From positions 124,001 through 188,000 of the forward strand of contig NZ_LNTU01000012.1 of NCBI RefSeq assembly GCF_001558695.1: DNA of 64,000 nucleotides, in the 5' to 3' direction. This document shows positions 44,228 through 53,179 of the stretch, piece by piece. The notes below the pieces were generated by a model. That model was not told the DNA's origin, searched no databases, and was given only the letters and a program-made list of their open reading frames with translations. The DNA comes from Paramesorhizobium deserti. Lineage in GTDB: Bacteria > Pseudomonadota > Alphaproteobacteria > Rhizobiales > Rhizobiaceae. The stretch's first letter is position 1. Each line of letters begins with the position of its first letter. The translations under genes were made by a program, and so were the position numbers.

Positions 44228-45403
44228 ATGAGCGCCAGCCGCATCTATCTTGACTACAACGCCAGCGCGCCGCTGACCGAAGAGGCGCGCGATGCGATGG
44301 TGGCTGCTCTCTCCGTTACCGGGAACCCGTCCTCGGTGCACCAGGAGGGGCGGGCAGCACGGGCGCTTATCGAGGCGGCGCGCAGGGACGTCGCTGCACT
44401 GATCAATGCCCGACCGGATCATGTGTTCTTTACCTCCGGTGCCACCGAGGCGGCATCGACGCTGCTGACGCCCCATTATATGATGGGGCGGGCCGCGTTG
44501 CGGCTTTCCCGGGCTTATGTCGGGGCAACGGAACATCCCTGTGTTCTCTCGGGCGGCCAGTTCCCGGCGGAGCGTATCTCCACCGTGCCTGTCGACACCA
44601 ACGGGCTTCTGGATCTCGCAGCACTGAAGGCCCTGCTTTCGGCGCATGACAAGTCGGAAGGACTGCCGCTCGTTGCCGTGCAGGCGGCCAATAATGAAAC
44701 CGGCGTCATTCAGCCGATCGCCGAAGTGGCTGCCATCGTCAAGGAAGCGGGTGGTCTGCTCCTGGTCGACGCGGTGCAGGCAGTGGGGCGCATTCTACTC
44801 GATATTACAAATGGTTGCGGCGATTATCTCATTCTTTCATCGCACAAGATCGGCGGCCCGAAGGGCGTCGGGGCAATCATTGCCCAATCCGACCTGGTGA
44901 TGCCCCGGGCGCTGATCCGCGGCGGCGGGCAGGAGAAGGGGCATCGGGCCGGCACGGAGGCCTTGCCGCTGATCGCCGGCTTCGGCGCGGCGGCGAAGGT
45001 GGCGCGCGAACGGCTCGATGCCGGCGGCTGGCCCGCCGAGGCGAGGGACGCGATCGAGGCCGGCATCAGGGGCATCGCTCCCGATGCGATCATATACGGC
45101 GCCGATGCTGCGAGATTGCCCAATACAACCTTTTTCTCGCTAACGGGCATGAAGGCGGAGACGGTGCAGATCGCCTTCGACCTCGCGGGGATAGCCCTTT
45201 CGGCCGGCTCCGCCTGCTCCTCGGGGAAGGTGGGGGCGAGCCATGTGCTGGCCGCCATGGGACATGAGGAAAATGTCGGCGCGTTGCGGGTTTCGACGGG
45301 GCCGGAGGCGGACGCAGATGCCGTCAGCCGCTTCCTGGACGTGCTGCGCAAGATCGTCGAGCGGCGGGATCGCGCGAAAGTGAAGGCAGCCGACGCCGCA
45401 TGA
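44228..45403 (+). CDS. iscS: Cysteine desulfurase, IscS/NifS class
   Basis: PLP enzyme that removes sulfur from cysteine for Fe-S assembly. It has 391 residues from ATG 44228. The N-terminus IYLDYNASAPLTEEARDAM, the PLP lysine in LILSSHKIGGPKGVGAI, and the mobile catalytic Cys in LSAGSACSSGKVGAS identify the class I (IscS/NifS) type. It heads the suf cluster about 155 bases upstream of sufB. A second desulfurase of SufS type lies downstream, so the locus has two. No isc genes (iscU, hscBA, fdx) are nearby, so sulfur probably goes to the SUF scaffold or other pathways. Confidence 0.93.
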   Translation: MSASRIYLDYNASAPLTEEARDAMVAALSVTGNPSSVHQEGRAARALIEAARRDVAALINARPDHVFFTSGATEAASTLLTPHYMMGRAALRLSRAYVGATEHPCVLSGGQFPAERISTVPVDTNGLLDLAALKALLSAHDKSEGLPLVAVQAANNETGVIQPIAEVAAIVKEAGGLLLVDAVQAVGRILLDITNGCGDYLILSSHKIGGPKGVGAIIAQSDLVMPRALIRGGGQEKGHRAGTEALPLIAGFGAAAKVARERLDAGGWPAEARDAIEAGIRGIAPDAIIYGADAARLPNTTFFSLTGMKAETVQIAFDLAGIALSAGSACSSGKVGASHVLAAMGHEENVGALRVSTGPEADADAVSRFLDVLRKIVERRDRAKVKAADAA

Positions 45404-45558
45404 AATGAGGCATGCCGCAGGGAAAACCATGCGGCTAGCTTGAAATTCCGGTTCGTCCGGTTTTAAACGCGCAAAAGCGTACTACATATAGGCAGTAAAT
45501 TGCTGTCTTGACGTTTTGAACCGTCGGGCCTTGACCCCGACTTGGATGGAGAACGCCA

Positions 45559-47097
45559 ATGCCTGCTGTGCAGGAAACGATCGAGCAGGTCCGCAATATC
45601 GATGTGGACCAGTATAAATACGGTTTTGAAACCCTTATCGAGACCGACAAGGCTCCCAAAGGCCTCAATGAAGACATCATTCGTTTCATTTCGGCGAAGA
45701 AAAACGAGCCGGAATGGATGCTGGAGTGGCGTCTCGAAGCTTATCGCCGTTGGCTGACGCTCGAAGAGCCGACCTGGGCGCGCGTCAATTATCCGAAGAT
45801 CGACTTCCAGGATATCTACTATTACGCAGCGCCGAAGAACCAGGCAGGCCCGAAATCGCTTGATGAAGTCGATCCCGAACTGCTCAAGACCTATGAGAAG
45901 CTCGGCATCCCGCTGAAGGAGCAGGAAATCCTGGCCGGCGTGCGCAAGGCGGGCGAGCTCAGCCCGTCCGGGGACGAGGCTGTGGACGGCGAAGTTTCGG
46001 ACAGTGTCTATAATTCGGGCCGCGTCGCCGTCGATGCTGTGTTCGACAGTGTGTCCGTCGTCACGACCTTCAAGAAGGAACTGGCCAAGGCCGGCGTCAT
46101 CTTCTGCTCGATTTCCGAAGCGATCCGTGAGCATCCGGAGCTGGTGAAGAAATATCTGGGCTCGGTGGTGCCGACCTCGGACAATTTCTATGCGACGCTC
46201 AACTCCGCCGTCTTCACCGACGGTTCGTTCGTCTATGTGCCGAAGGGCGTGCGCTGCCCTATGGAGCTTTCCACCTATTTCCGCATCAACGAGAAGAACA
46301 CCGGCCAGTTCGAGCGCACGCTGATCATCGCCGAAGAGGGGGCCTATGTCTCCTATCTCGAAGGCTGCACCGCGCCGCAGCGCGACGAAAACCAACTGCA
46401 TGCCGCCGTGGTAGAGCTGGTGGCGCTCGATGATGCCGAGATCAAATATTCCACCGTCCAGAACTGGTATCCGGGCGACAAGGACGGCAAGGGCGGCATC
46501 TACAACTTCGTCACCAAGCGCGGCGATTGCCGGGGCAAGAACTCGAAGATCTCGTGGACGCAGGTGGAGACCGGCTCGGCCATCACCTGGAAATATCCGT
46601 CCTGCATCCTGCGCGGCGATAATTCGCGCGGCGAGTTCTATTCAATCGCCGTGTCGAACGGGCACCAGCAGATCGATTCCGGCACCAAGATGATTCATCT
46701 CGGCAAGAACACGTCGAGCCGCATCATCTCGAAGGGTATTTCGGCGGGTCATTCCAACAATACCTATCGCGGCCAGGTCTCGGCACACCGCAAGGCGACG
46801 AATGCGCGCAACTTCACCCAGTGCGACTCGCTTCTGATCGGCAATGATTGCGGCGCGCATACGGTGCCTTACATCGAGGCGAAGAACGCGACCGCGCAAT
46901 TCGAGCACGAGGCGACGACGTCGAAGATATCCGAGGATGCGCTGTTCTACGTGATGCAGCGCGGCATTCCGGAAGAAGAGGCGATTGCGCTGATCGTCAA
47001 CGGCTTCGTCAAGGAAGTCATTCAGGAACTGCCGATGGAATTCGCCGTCGAGGCGCAGAAGCTGATCGGCATCAGCCTTGAAGGGAGCGTCGGCTGA
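45559..47097 (+). CDS. sufB: Fe-S cluster assembly scaffold SufB
   Basis: 512-residue core of the SufBC2D scaffold on which Fe-S clusters are built. Family features: the C-terminal beta-helix block [40 protein letters not shown] containing the conserved cysteine, and [20 protein letters not shown]. The GDxCGxH pattern is as in other SufB proteins. It follows iscS after 155 bases, where no convincing iron-responsive operator (Irr or RirA box) could be identified by eye. sufC follows after about 83 bases. Confidence 0.97.
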   Translation: MPAVQETIEQVRNIDVDQYKYGFETLIETDKAPKGLNEDIIRFISAKKNEPEWMLEWRLEAYRRWLTLEEPTWARVNYPKIDFQDIYYYAAPKNQAGPKSLDEVDPELLKTYEKLGIPLKEQEILAGVRKAGELSPSGDEAVDGEVSDSVYNSGRVAVDAVFDSVSVVTTFKKELAKAGVIFCSISEAIREHPELVKKYLGSVVPTSDNFYATLNSAVFTDGSFVYVPKGVRCPMELSTYFRINEKNTGQFERTLIIAEEGAYVSYLEGCTAPQRDENQLHAAVVELVALDDAEIKYSTVQNWYPGDKDGKGGIYNFVTKRGDCRGKNSKISWTQVETGSAITWKYPSCILRGDNSRGEFYSIAVSNGHQQIDSGTKMIHLGKNTSSRIISKGISAGHSNNTYRGQVSAHRKATNARNFTQCDSLLIGNDCGAHTVPYIEAKNATAQFEHEATTSKISEDALFYVMQRGIPEEEAIALIVNGFVKEVIQELPMEFAVEAQKLIGISLEGSVG

Positions 47098-47180
47098 TCG
47101 CCGGCGCCTCCTACCGCTGTCAGATGATTTTCCCTTTCTCGAAGCCGGTGTGCTTCGGTTCGTAAACAAGGTTGAATGAA

Positions 47181-47936
47181 ATGCTAGAAATCAAGAATCT
47201 GCACGCCCGCATCGCCGAAGACGGCACCGAGATCATCCGCGGCCTGAACCTGACCGTGAAGGCGGGCGAAGTCGCCGCGATCATGGGCCCGAACGGCTCG
47301 GGCAAATCGACCCTCTCCTATATTCTCGCCGGCCGCGAGGACTATGAGGTGACGGAGGGCGACATTCTCTATAACGGCGAGTCGATCCTCGATCTCGACC
47401 CGGCGGAGCGCGCTGCCAAGGGCATCTTCCTTGCGTTCCAGTATCCGATGGAGATACCGGGCGTCGCCACGATGGAATTCCTGAAGGTCGCCATGAATGA
47501 GCAGCGCAAGGCGCGCGGCGAAGAAGAACTCAAGATTCCGGAATTCATGAAGCGTGTGAAGGATGCCGCCGGTCTCCTGTCGATGGATATGGGCATGCTG
47601 AAGCGTCCTCTCAATGTCGGCTTCTCCGGTGGCGAGAAGAAGCGCGCCGAGATCCTGCAGATGAAGCTGCTGGAACCGAAGCTCTGCGTGCTGGACGAGA
47701 CCGATTCCGGCCTTGACATCGATGCGCTGAAGATCGTTTCGGAAGGCGTCAACGCGCTGCGATCGCCCGACCGCGCCATAGTCGTGATCACCCACTATCA
47801 GCGCCTTCTCGACTATATCGTGCCGGATAGCGTTCATGTGCTCTACAAGGGGCGTGTCATCAAGTCAGGCGACAAGACGCTGGCGCGGCAGCTGGAAGAA
47901 AACGGTTACGCCGAAATCATCGGCGAAGCGGCTTGA
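47181..47936 (+). CDS. sufC: Fe-S cluster assembly ATPase SufC
   Basis: ABC-type ATPase of the SUF complex, cytosolic and without a membrane partner, 251 residues from ATG 47181. Walker A is IMGPNGSGKSTLS, the signature VGFSGGEKKRAEIL, Walker B KLCVLDETDSGLDIDALKIV and the switch histidine in VVITHYQRLLDYI. The DETDSGLD motif is specific for SufC. It ends 11 bases before sufD. Confidence 0.98.
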   Translation: MLEIKNLHARIAEDGTEIIRGLNLTVKAGEVAAIMGPNGSGKSTLSYILAGREDYEVTEGDILYNGESILDLDPAERAAKGIFLAFQYPMEIPGVATMEFLKVAMNEQRKARGEEELKIPEFMKRVKDAAGLLSMDMGMLKRPLNVGFSGGEKKRAEILQMKLLEPKLCVLDETDSGLDIDALKIVSEGVNALRSPDRAIVVITHYQRLLDYIVPDSVHVLYKGRVIKSGDKTLARQLEENGYAEIIGEAA

Positions 47937-47947
47937 GGGGAGCGGCG

Positions 47948-49219
47948 ATGAACGTTCACACCTCACAATCCAGGACACCGGCGGAAACGGCGCTGATCGA
48001 CGCGTTCAGCGAGCGTGTCGGTGATCTGCCGGGCAATGCCGATGTCGCCGTCGCTCGCGATACCGCGCTCGAAGCGCTGAAGATCCAGGGGCTGCCGTCG
48101 CGGCGCATCGAAAGCTGGCACTACACCGATATCCGTACGCAGCTGCGGTCGGTCGCGCCTTTTGATGCAGCCGCCGGCTCGCAGCCGATTGCGCCGCTGA
48201 TTGCAGGCTCGACGGTAGCAGCGGTTTCCAACGGCGCGACCATTTCGGCCGGCCAGGTCGATGGCGTCACGTTCGAGAAGTTGAGCGAAAAGCTTGCCGA
48301 CGGTACTTTTGCGCCGGCGCTCGCAACGCGCAGCACCGACGATCTGATCGGCCAGATCAATGCGGCTTACGTGACCGATGGCTGGCATGTCGATATTGCC
48401 GAGGGCGCGGAACTCGAAACGCCTCTCGAATTGCAGAATCTGCAGAAGTCGGGCCAGAGCCATGTGCGCTTTCCCGTCCGCGTCGGCAAGGGCGCCAAGG
48501 CGACCATCATCGAGCGCCAATATGGCGGCGAGGGTGAGGCATTCTCCTCCTCCATCAGTCAGCTGACGGTGGCCGACGGCGCTGAAATCGTCTGGATCAT
48601 CCTGCGCCAGCATGGCGACACGTCGGTTCAGTTCTGCCAGTTCAACGCCTGGCTCGGCAAGGATGCGAAGCTCACGCTTTTCGTCGTCAATGCCGGCGGC
48701 AAGCTGGTGCGCCAGGAAGTGCATGTGCTGGCGAAGGGCGAGGGCTCGGATTTCCAGCTTCGCGGCATCAATTTGCTCGGCGGCGAGAGCCATACCGACG
48801 TCACCATGACCGTCGGTCATTTGGTGGAAAACACCACCTCGACCGAGATCGTGCGCAATGTCGTCACCGGCCGGGCGCGCGGCGTCTTCCAGGGTATGAT
48901 CCGCGTGGCCAAGATCGCGCAGAAGACCGATGCCCGCATGGCCTGCAACTCGCTGCTTCTCTCCGATGATGCGGAGTTCGACGCCAAGCCAGAGCTTGAG
49001 ATCTTCGCGGATGATGTGGCCTGCGGCCATGGCGCGACGGTGACGGAAATCGACCAAGACCATCTCTTCTACCTGATGGCGCGCGGCATCCCCGAAAAGG
49101 AGGCTCGCGGGCTTCTGGTGAAGGCCTTCGTGGCCGAGATCATCGAGGAGCTGGAAGACGAGCCGCTGGTCGAGGCGCTTGAAGCCATATTGGAAGATTG
49201 GCTTTCGGCGCACGGGTGA
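47948..49219 (+). CDS. sufD: Fe-S cluster assembly protein SufD
   Basis: 423-residue partner of SufB in the scaffold, from ATG 47948 with a GAGGGGAG site. The N-terminal helical part includes LPSRRIESWHYTDIR. The C-terminal beta-helix contains DDAEFDAKPELEIFADDVAC, GHGATVTEIDQDHLFYLMAR and GIPEKEARGLLVKAF. It is followed by two palindromic repeats before sufS. SufD is needed for iron entry in E. coli. Confidence 0.96.
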   Translation: MNVHTSQSRTPAETALIDAFSERVGDLPGNADVAVARDTALEALKIQGLPSRRIESWHYTDIRTQLRSVAPFDAAAGSQPIAPLIAGSTVAAVSNGATISAGQVDGVTFEKLSEKLADGTFAPALATRSTDDLIGQINAAYVTDGWHVDIAEGAELETPLELQNLQKSGQSHVRFPVRVGKGAKATIIERQYGGEGEAFSSSISQLTVADGAEIVWIILRQHGDTSVQFCQFNAWLGKDAKLTLFVVNAGGKLVRQEVHVLAKGEGSDFQLRGINLLGGESHTDVTMTVGHLVENTTSTEIVRNVVTGRARGVFQGMIRVAKIAQKTDARMACNSLLLSDDAEFDAKPELEIFADDVACGHGATVTEIDQDHLFYLMARGIPEKEARGLLVKAFVAEIIEELEDEPLVEALEAILEDWLSAHG

Positions 49220-49231
49220 CTGTCCCATCGC

Positions 49232-49262
49232 CGTCATCCTCGGGTTTGTCCCAAGGATCTAC
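49232..49262. repeat. Intergenic palindrome, family A, copy 4
   Basis: CGTCATCCTCGGG, then TTTGT, then CCCAAGGATCTAC. It is imperfect and opposite in orientation to the copy 70 bases downstream, so the two can also pair with each other. Confidence 0.75.
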
Positions 49263-49300
49263 AGCGGATGAGGTTAGGTCGGGTCAAGCGCTCCATTGCC

Positions 49301-49331
49301 GTAGATCCTCGGGACAAGCCCGAGGATGACG
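49301..49331. repeat. Intergenic palindrome, family A, copy 5
   Basis: GTAGATCCTCGGG, ACAAG, CCCGAGGATGACG. It lies 24 bases before the sufS start, inside the suf message. Reading through it in frame gives the spurious peptide VDPRDKPEDDG. Confidence 0.8.
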
Positions 49332-49354
49332 GAGTGAGGCATTGGTTGGAAAAC

Positions 49355-50599
49355 ATGGACCAGAAAACACACACGGCTCCGGCCTACGACATCGAAGCAA
49401 TTCGCAGTGACTTCCCCATTCTCTCGCGGGAAGTCCACGGCAAGCCGCTCGTCTATCTCGACAATGGTGCGTCGGCGCAGAAGCCGCAGGCCGTCATCGA
49501 TGCGGTGACCTACGCCTATTCCAACGAATATGCCAATGTCCATCGCGGTCTGCATTTTCTCTCGAATGCGACGACGGATGCCTATGAAAAAGCGCGGGGC
49601 ATCGTACGCCGGTTCTTAAATGCTGCTTCGGTGGATGAGATCGTCTTCACCAAATCGGCGACCGAGGCGATCAATACGGTCGCTTATGGCTATGGCATGC
49701 CCAATATCGGCGAGGGCGACGAGATAGTTCTTTCGATCATGGAGCACCATTCCAATATCGTGCCGTGGCATTTCATCCGCGAGCGGCAGGGGGCGAAGCT
49801 CGTCTTCTCGCCGGTAGACGACGAGGGCGTATTCCATATCGAGGAATTCGAGAAGCGGTTGACGGATCGCACGAAACTCGTCGCCATCACCCATATGTCG
49901 AACATGCTGGGCACGGTGACGCCGATCAAACGGATCGTCGAGATCGCCCATGCGCGAGGCATTCCGGTGCTGGTCGACGGCAGCCAGGGCGCGGTGCATC
50001 TGCCCGTCGATGTGCAGGAAATCGGCTGCGACTGGTATGTCTTCACCGGCCACAAAGTCTATGGGCCCTCGGGGATCGGCGTTCTCTATGGACGCGCCGA
50101 AATGCTGGAAAAGATGCGGCCGTTCCAGGGCGGCGGCGAGATGATCGAGGAGGTGACGGAGGAGAACGTCACCTACAATCACCCACCGCATCGCTTCGAG
50201 GCCGGCACGCCGCCGATCGTCCAGGCGATCGGTCTCGGCGCGGCGCTGGAATATATGGAGCACATCGGGCGGCAGGCGATCCTTACGCATGAGGAATCCC
50301 TACGCGACTATGCCCATGAGCAGCTTCGCAAGATCAATAGCCTGCGCATTTTCGGCAATGCGCCGGACAAGGGGGCGATCATCTCCTTCGAGCTGGAAGG
50401 CATCCATGCCCATGACGTGTCGATGGTGATCGACAGGGCAGGGGTGGCGGTGCGCGCCGGCACCCATTGCGCGCAGCCGCTCTTGAAACGGTTCGGCGTC
50501 ACCTCGACATGCCGCGCCTCCTTCGCCATGTATAATACGAAGGCCGAGGTGGATGCGCTTGCCGAAGCGCTGGAAAAGGCGAGGAAGTTTTTCGGATGA
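49355..50599 (+). CDS. sufS: Cysteine desulfurase SufS
   Basis: 414-residue class II cysteine desulfurase from ATG 49355. An upstream in-frame start at 49268 would include translated repeat sequence and is rejected. Blocks: the N-terminal VYLDNGASAQKPQAVIDA, the His of SIMEHHSNIVPWHF, the PLP lysine in YVFTGHKVYGPSGIG, and the catalytic Cys around SVTSTCRASFAMYNT with the upstream RAGTHCAQPLL. No sufE or sufU lies in the cluster, although SufS usually needs a sulfur acceptor. Confidence 0.96.
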   Translation: MDQKTHTAPAYDIEAIRSDFPILSREVHGKPLVYLDNGASAQKPQAVIDAVTYAYSNEYANVHRGLHFLSNATTDAYEKARGIVRRFLNAASVDEIVFTKSATEAINTVAYGYGMPNIGEGDEIVLSIMEHHSNIVPWHFIRERQGAKLVFSPVDDEGVFHIEEFEKRLTDRTKLVAITHMSNMLGTVTPIKRIVEIAHARGIPVLVDGSQGAVHLPVDVQEIGCDWYVFTGHKVYGPSGIGVLYGRAEMLEKMRPFQGGGEMIEEVTEENVTYNHPPHRFEAGTPPIVQAIGLGAALEYMEHIGRQAILTHEESLRDYAHEQLRKINSLRIFGNAPDKGAIISFELEGIHAHDVSMVIDRAGVAVRAGTHCAQPLLKRFGVTSTCRASFAMYNTKAEVDALAEALEKARKFFG

Positions 50600-51027
50600 C
50601 TGACATGGAAAACAAGCCCGTGACGACAGAGCCTGACATGGTTGCGGCCGACGCACAGGCCACGGAAGCAGCAAGCAACGTGGATTCGGTCTTTTCCGCT
50701 TCGGCCATCCCGCAGGATGAGCTGGCGCGGCTGACCGACGATATCATCGCGGCGCTGAAGACGGTGTACGACCCGGAGATTCCGGCCGATATCTATGAGC
50801 TCGGGCTCGTCTACAAGATCGACATCGAGGACGACCGGACCGTCAAGATCGACATGACGCTGACCGCGCCGGGCTGTCCGGTCGCCGGCGAAATGCCGGG
50901 ATGGGTGCAGAATGCCGTGGGCACCGTCGAGGGCGTGTCGCATGTCGAGGTCAACATGACCTTCGATCCGCCATGGACGCCGGACCGGATGTCGGAAGAG
51001 GCGCAGATCGCCGTCGGCTGGTATTGA
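50596..51027 (+). CDS. sufT: SUF-associated DUF59 protein SufT
   Basis: 143-residue MIP18/DUF59 protein overlapping the sufS stop (ATGA). The N-terminal ~45 residues are acidic and variable. The DUF59 domain has TVYDPEIPADIYELGLVYKI, the conserved Cys in MTLTAPGCPVAGEMP and VNMTFDPPWTPDRMSE. SufT/MIP18 proteins help mature Fe-S proteins in some bacteria and in eukaryotes. It is the last gene of the iscS-sufBCDS-T run on this strand before an antisense gene separates sufA. Confidence 0.93.
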   Translation: MTDMENKPVTTEPDMVAADAQATEAASNVDSVFSASAIPQDELARLTDDIIAALKTVYDPEIPADIYELGLVYKIDIEDDRTVKIDMTLTAPGCPVAGEMPGWVQNAVGTVEGVSHVEVNMTFDPPWTPDRMSEEAQIAVGWY

Positions 51028-51606
51028 TTACGGCGTGTCGCACTGTTCCGGGACGCTTTCCTCCAGCGACTTTTCCGATGGGGTCAGCGAGCCGGTCATG
51101 ATCGACATGGGCTGAAAGGGCGGGGCTTCCTGCATGGCGGGATTGGCGATCCGGATCGTGTAGCAGCCGGTGAACACCTCTTCCTTGCCATCGTTGGAAA
51201 CCGATTTCACGGCGAGCGGCAGGCTCCAGTAGATCGAGCCGGCGGCGCCTTCGGGCTCCGTCTTGCCGAGGGCGATGGTGACGGATTTGGTGTTCTCGTA
51301 GCCCTTGGCGTATTTTTCGAAGTCAGGCTCGCGGCCTTCTTCCGAATAATAGCTGTAGGCGCGGGCATATTCTTGGCGGTTGACGGCGTTGTAATAGGAG
51401 CGGATCAGCGCTTGCGGCGAGCTGCGATCATCGAGATAGCCGGCAAGCGGTCCGGCAGGCTGTTCAGGAACCGCCGTATCCTGCTTCTCAGGGCTGGGCT
51501 GCGGCGTTTCCTGCGCCAGGGCCGGGCCCTGCAGGATTATCAGCAGAATGGCGGCGGATCCCAAGGCTGGTATCCGCGAAATGCCGACATCGATGCGTTG
51601 TGCCAT
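51028..51606 (-). CDS. Unknown secreted protein, NTF2-like region
   Basis: 192 residues with a signal peptide (LGSAAILLIILQGPALAQ, cleaved after about residue 31) and a Pro/Gln-rich linker. The region from about residue 55 reads SSPQALIRSYYNAVNRQEYA then RAYSYYSEE, a helix pattern resembling an NTF2-like fold, as inference only. Two cysteines (in FTGCYTI and PEQCDTP) could form a disulfide. It begins on the base after the sufT stop, on the other strand, and interrupts the suf cluster between sufT and sufA. I do not recognise the family. Confidence 0.7.
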   Translation of the reverse strand: MAQRIDVGISRIPALGSAAILLIILQGPALAQETPQPSPEKQDTAVPEQPAGPLAGYLDDRSSPQALIRSYYNAVNRQEYARAYSYYSEEGREPDFEKYAKGYENTKSVTIALGKTEPEGAAGSIYWSLPLAVKSVSNDGKEEVFTGCYTIRIANPAMQEAPPFQPMSIMTGSLTPSEKSLEESVPEQCDTP

Positions 51607-51731
51607 TTCTTCCTCCGGAACAACCGTGTGGTTGGTCTATTGCGGGGATGGTGTTACAACACTACCTATAATTCAAGGCGAGGTGGTGGTCTTTTCGCGA
51701 TCACCGCTTCAGGACAATGGACGAGGCAGAT

Positions 51732-52112
51732 ATGGGCCGTTTTGCAGTCATCACCGTTTCCGATGCAGCCGCCGCTCGCGTGCGCGAGATCGTCGAGGGC
51801 CGCGAGGGTGCGCAGGGTATCCGCGTCGGCGTGAAAAAGGGCGGCTGCGCCGGCATGGAATATACGATCGATCTGGTGACCGAGGCCAAGCCGGGTGATG
51901 ACGTCGTCGAAAAGGATGGGGCGAGGGTGTTCGTCGCGCCGGAGGCTGCACTTTTCCTGCTTGGCACGCAAATGGATTTCGAGGTGACGACGCTGCGCAC
52001 CGGCTTCGTCTTCAACAATCCGAACCAGACGTCGGCCTGCGGCTGCGGCGAATCGGTGGAACTGAGGCCGGCATCGCCCGATGCCCTGCGGCAGGCGCAG
52101 AACGCAGCCTGA
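51732..52112 (+). CDS. sufA: A-type Fe-S carrier SufA
   Basis: 126-residue HesB/IscA-family carrier from ATG 51732 with a GAGGCAG site (ATG 51717 would add five). The three conserved cysteines are in VGVKKGGCAGMEYTID and in TSACGCGESVEL near the C-terminus. It is separated from sufT by the antisense secreted-protein gene, so it probably has its own promoter in 51607-51731. It delivers clusters made by SufBCD. Confidence 0.95.
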   Translation: MGRFAVITVSDAAAARVREIVEGREGAQGIRVGVKKGGCAGMEYTIDLVTEAKPGDDVVEKDGARVFVAPEAALFLLGTQMDFEVTTLRTGFVFNNPNQTSACGCGESVELRPASPDALRQAQNAA

Positions 52113-52137
52113 CGCTTGCCCAAGGCCCGCGTCTCCC

Positions 52138-52461
52138 ATGGACAATGACGATATCCGCGACCTCTTCTCGTCGCTTGGTCCCATTGTCATCAAGCGGCTT
52201 TTCGGCGGCAAGGGCATCTATCATGACGGCCTTATCATCGCCATCGAATACCGCGACGAGATACTCCTGAAAGCCGACGAAATCACCGCGCCCTTCTTCG
52301 AAAAGGCGGGATGCACGCAGTGGACCTATGCGGGAAAGAATCCGTCCAAGCCGGTCGCCATGCCCTATTGGAGCATCCCCGGCGACGCGCTCGACGACCC
52401 CGACATCATGGCCGAATGGGCGCGCCGCGCCTATGAGGCGGCGGTGAGAACCCGGAAATAG
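52138..52461 (+). CDS. TfoX N-terminal domain protein
   Basis: 107 residues from ATG 52138, starting MDNDDIRDLFSSLGPIVIKR, with LFGGKGIYHDGLIIAIEYRD typical of the TfoX/Sxy N-terminal domain. The C-terminal helical TfoX domain is absent. In gammaproteobacteria Sxy controls competence, but single-domain members in Rhizobiales have no known role. It lies 25 bases after sufA and convergent with the TetR gene, whose stop it abuts. Confidence 0.87.
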   Translation: MDNDDIRDLFSSLGPIVIKRLFGGKGIYHDGLIIAIEYRDEILLKADEITAPFFEKAGCTQWTYAGKNPSKPVAMPYWSIPGDALDDPDIMAEWARRAYEAAVRTRK

Positions 52462-53100
52462 TCAGCTCCGGGAGGTGGTCAGGCCCGTCCGCGCCCATTC
52501 TTCGAAGCCCCGCGCTTTCACACCTGAAACCACATCTTCCACGATTTCCTGCAGCTCCGCCCGCGTTGCGCCATCCCGCGCCTGGATCGAAATCCCCTGC
52601 ATGACCGCGGACAGATGGCGTGCGAGGCGCTGAACCTCACCTGTGCTTGCGAACGGCCGAAGCGCTTCCGCAATCCGGTCCCGCATGGCATCGCGCCGCT
52701 CGGCCGCATCGCGGGCAAGCGTCGCATGATCGGGGTTGCATTCCGTCATGCCGCTGGAGATCATGCAGCCCGGTTCACGGTCTGGGTGGGTTACGGCCCG
52801 AACCGCTCCCTCCAATAGCGCCCGTACGGCCTCGGCCAACGAAGCGGTCTTGTCGACCGAGGCAAGATCCAGCGAACCGAACTTCTCCTCATAAAGATCG
52901 AGCGCTTCCTTATAGAGGCCCGCCTTGCTGCCGAAAGCGGCGTAGAGGCTCGGCGGTGCAATGCCGATTTCCCGGGTCAGGTCGCCGACCGATACGCCTT
53001 CATAGCCGTTGCGCCAGAACAGCCGCATCGCCGTCTCGATCGCCTTCTCCCGATCGAAGGTCCAGGGCCGCCCGCCGCGTGGGTTTGTCTCTCGTTTCAT
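52462..53100 (-). CDS. TetR/AcrR family transcriptional regulator
   Basis: 212-residue repressor from ATG 53100. The N-terminal helix-turn-helix (about 20-55) is AIETAMRLFWRNGYEGVSVG then DLTREIGIAPPSLYAAFGSK, the standard TetR signature. The C-terminal domain is a generic ligand-binding bundle with CMISSGMTECNPDHATLARD (YcdC/AefR-like). It is divergent from a Tat-exported hydrolase across a 79-base gap with a clear palindrome and direct repeats, so it probably represses itself and that gene. Confidence 0.93.
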   Translation of the reverse strand: MKRETNPRGGRPWTFDREKAIETAMRLFWRNGYEGVSVGDLTREIGIAPPSLYAAFGSKAGLYKEALDLYEEKFGSLDLASVDKTASLAEAVRALLEGAVRAVTHPDREPGCMISSGMTECNPDHATLARDAAERRDAMRDRIAEALRPFASTGEVQRLARHLSAVMQGISIQARDGATRAELQEIVEDVVSGVKARGFEEWARTGLTTSRS

Positions 53101-53103
53101 AGC

Positions 53104-53166
53104 GATCACTAAACAACCCTTGACAAGCGAAGTCAAGGGAAGGTTGAATAGTGATCACTAAACAAC
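53104..53166. promoter_or_regulatory. Shared TetR operator and divergent promoters
   Basis: A perfect palindrome TAGTGATCACTA (53149-53160) and a 14-base direct repeat GATCACTAAACAAC (53104-53117 and 53153-53166) are likely TetR operators. A second inverted repeat CCTTGAC/GTCAAGG (53118-53138) contains TTGACA on the plus strand and TTGACT on the minus strand, the -35 boxes of the two divergent promoters. TTTAGT (53113-53108, minus) and TTGAAT (53144-53149, plus) are possible -10 boxes. Confidence 0.7.
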
Positions 53167-53179
53167 ATGGAGCAAGCAT

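Noticed and set aside
45404-45558. Iron-responsive (Irr/RirA) operator upstream of sufB
   Set aside because: Expected from other Rhizobiales, but I could not find a convincing box in these 155 bases.
49268-49354. Longer N-terminus of SufS
   Set aside because: It translates a palindromic intergenic repeat and has no family similarity; ATG 49355 is the proper start.
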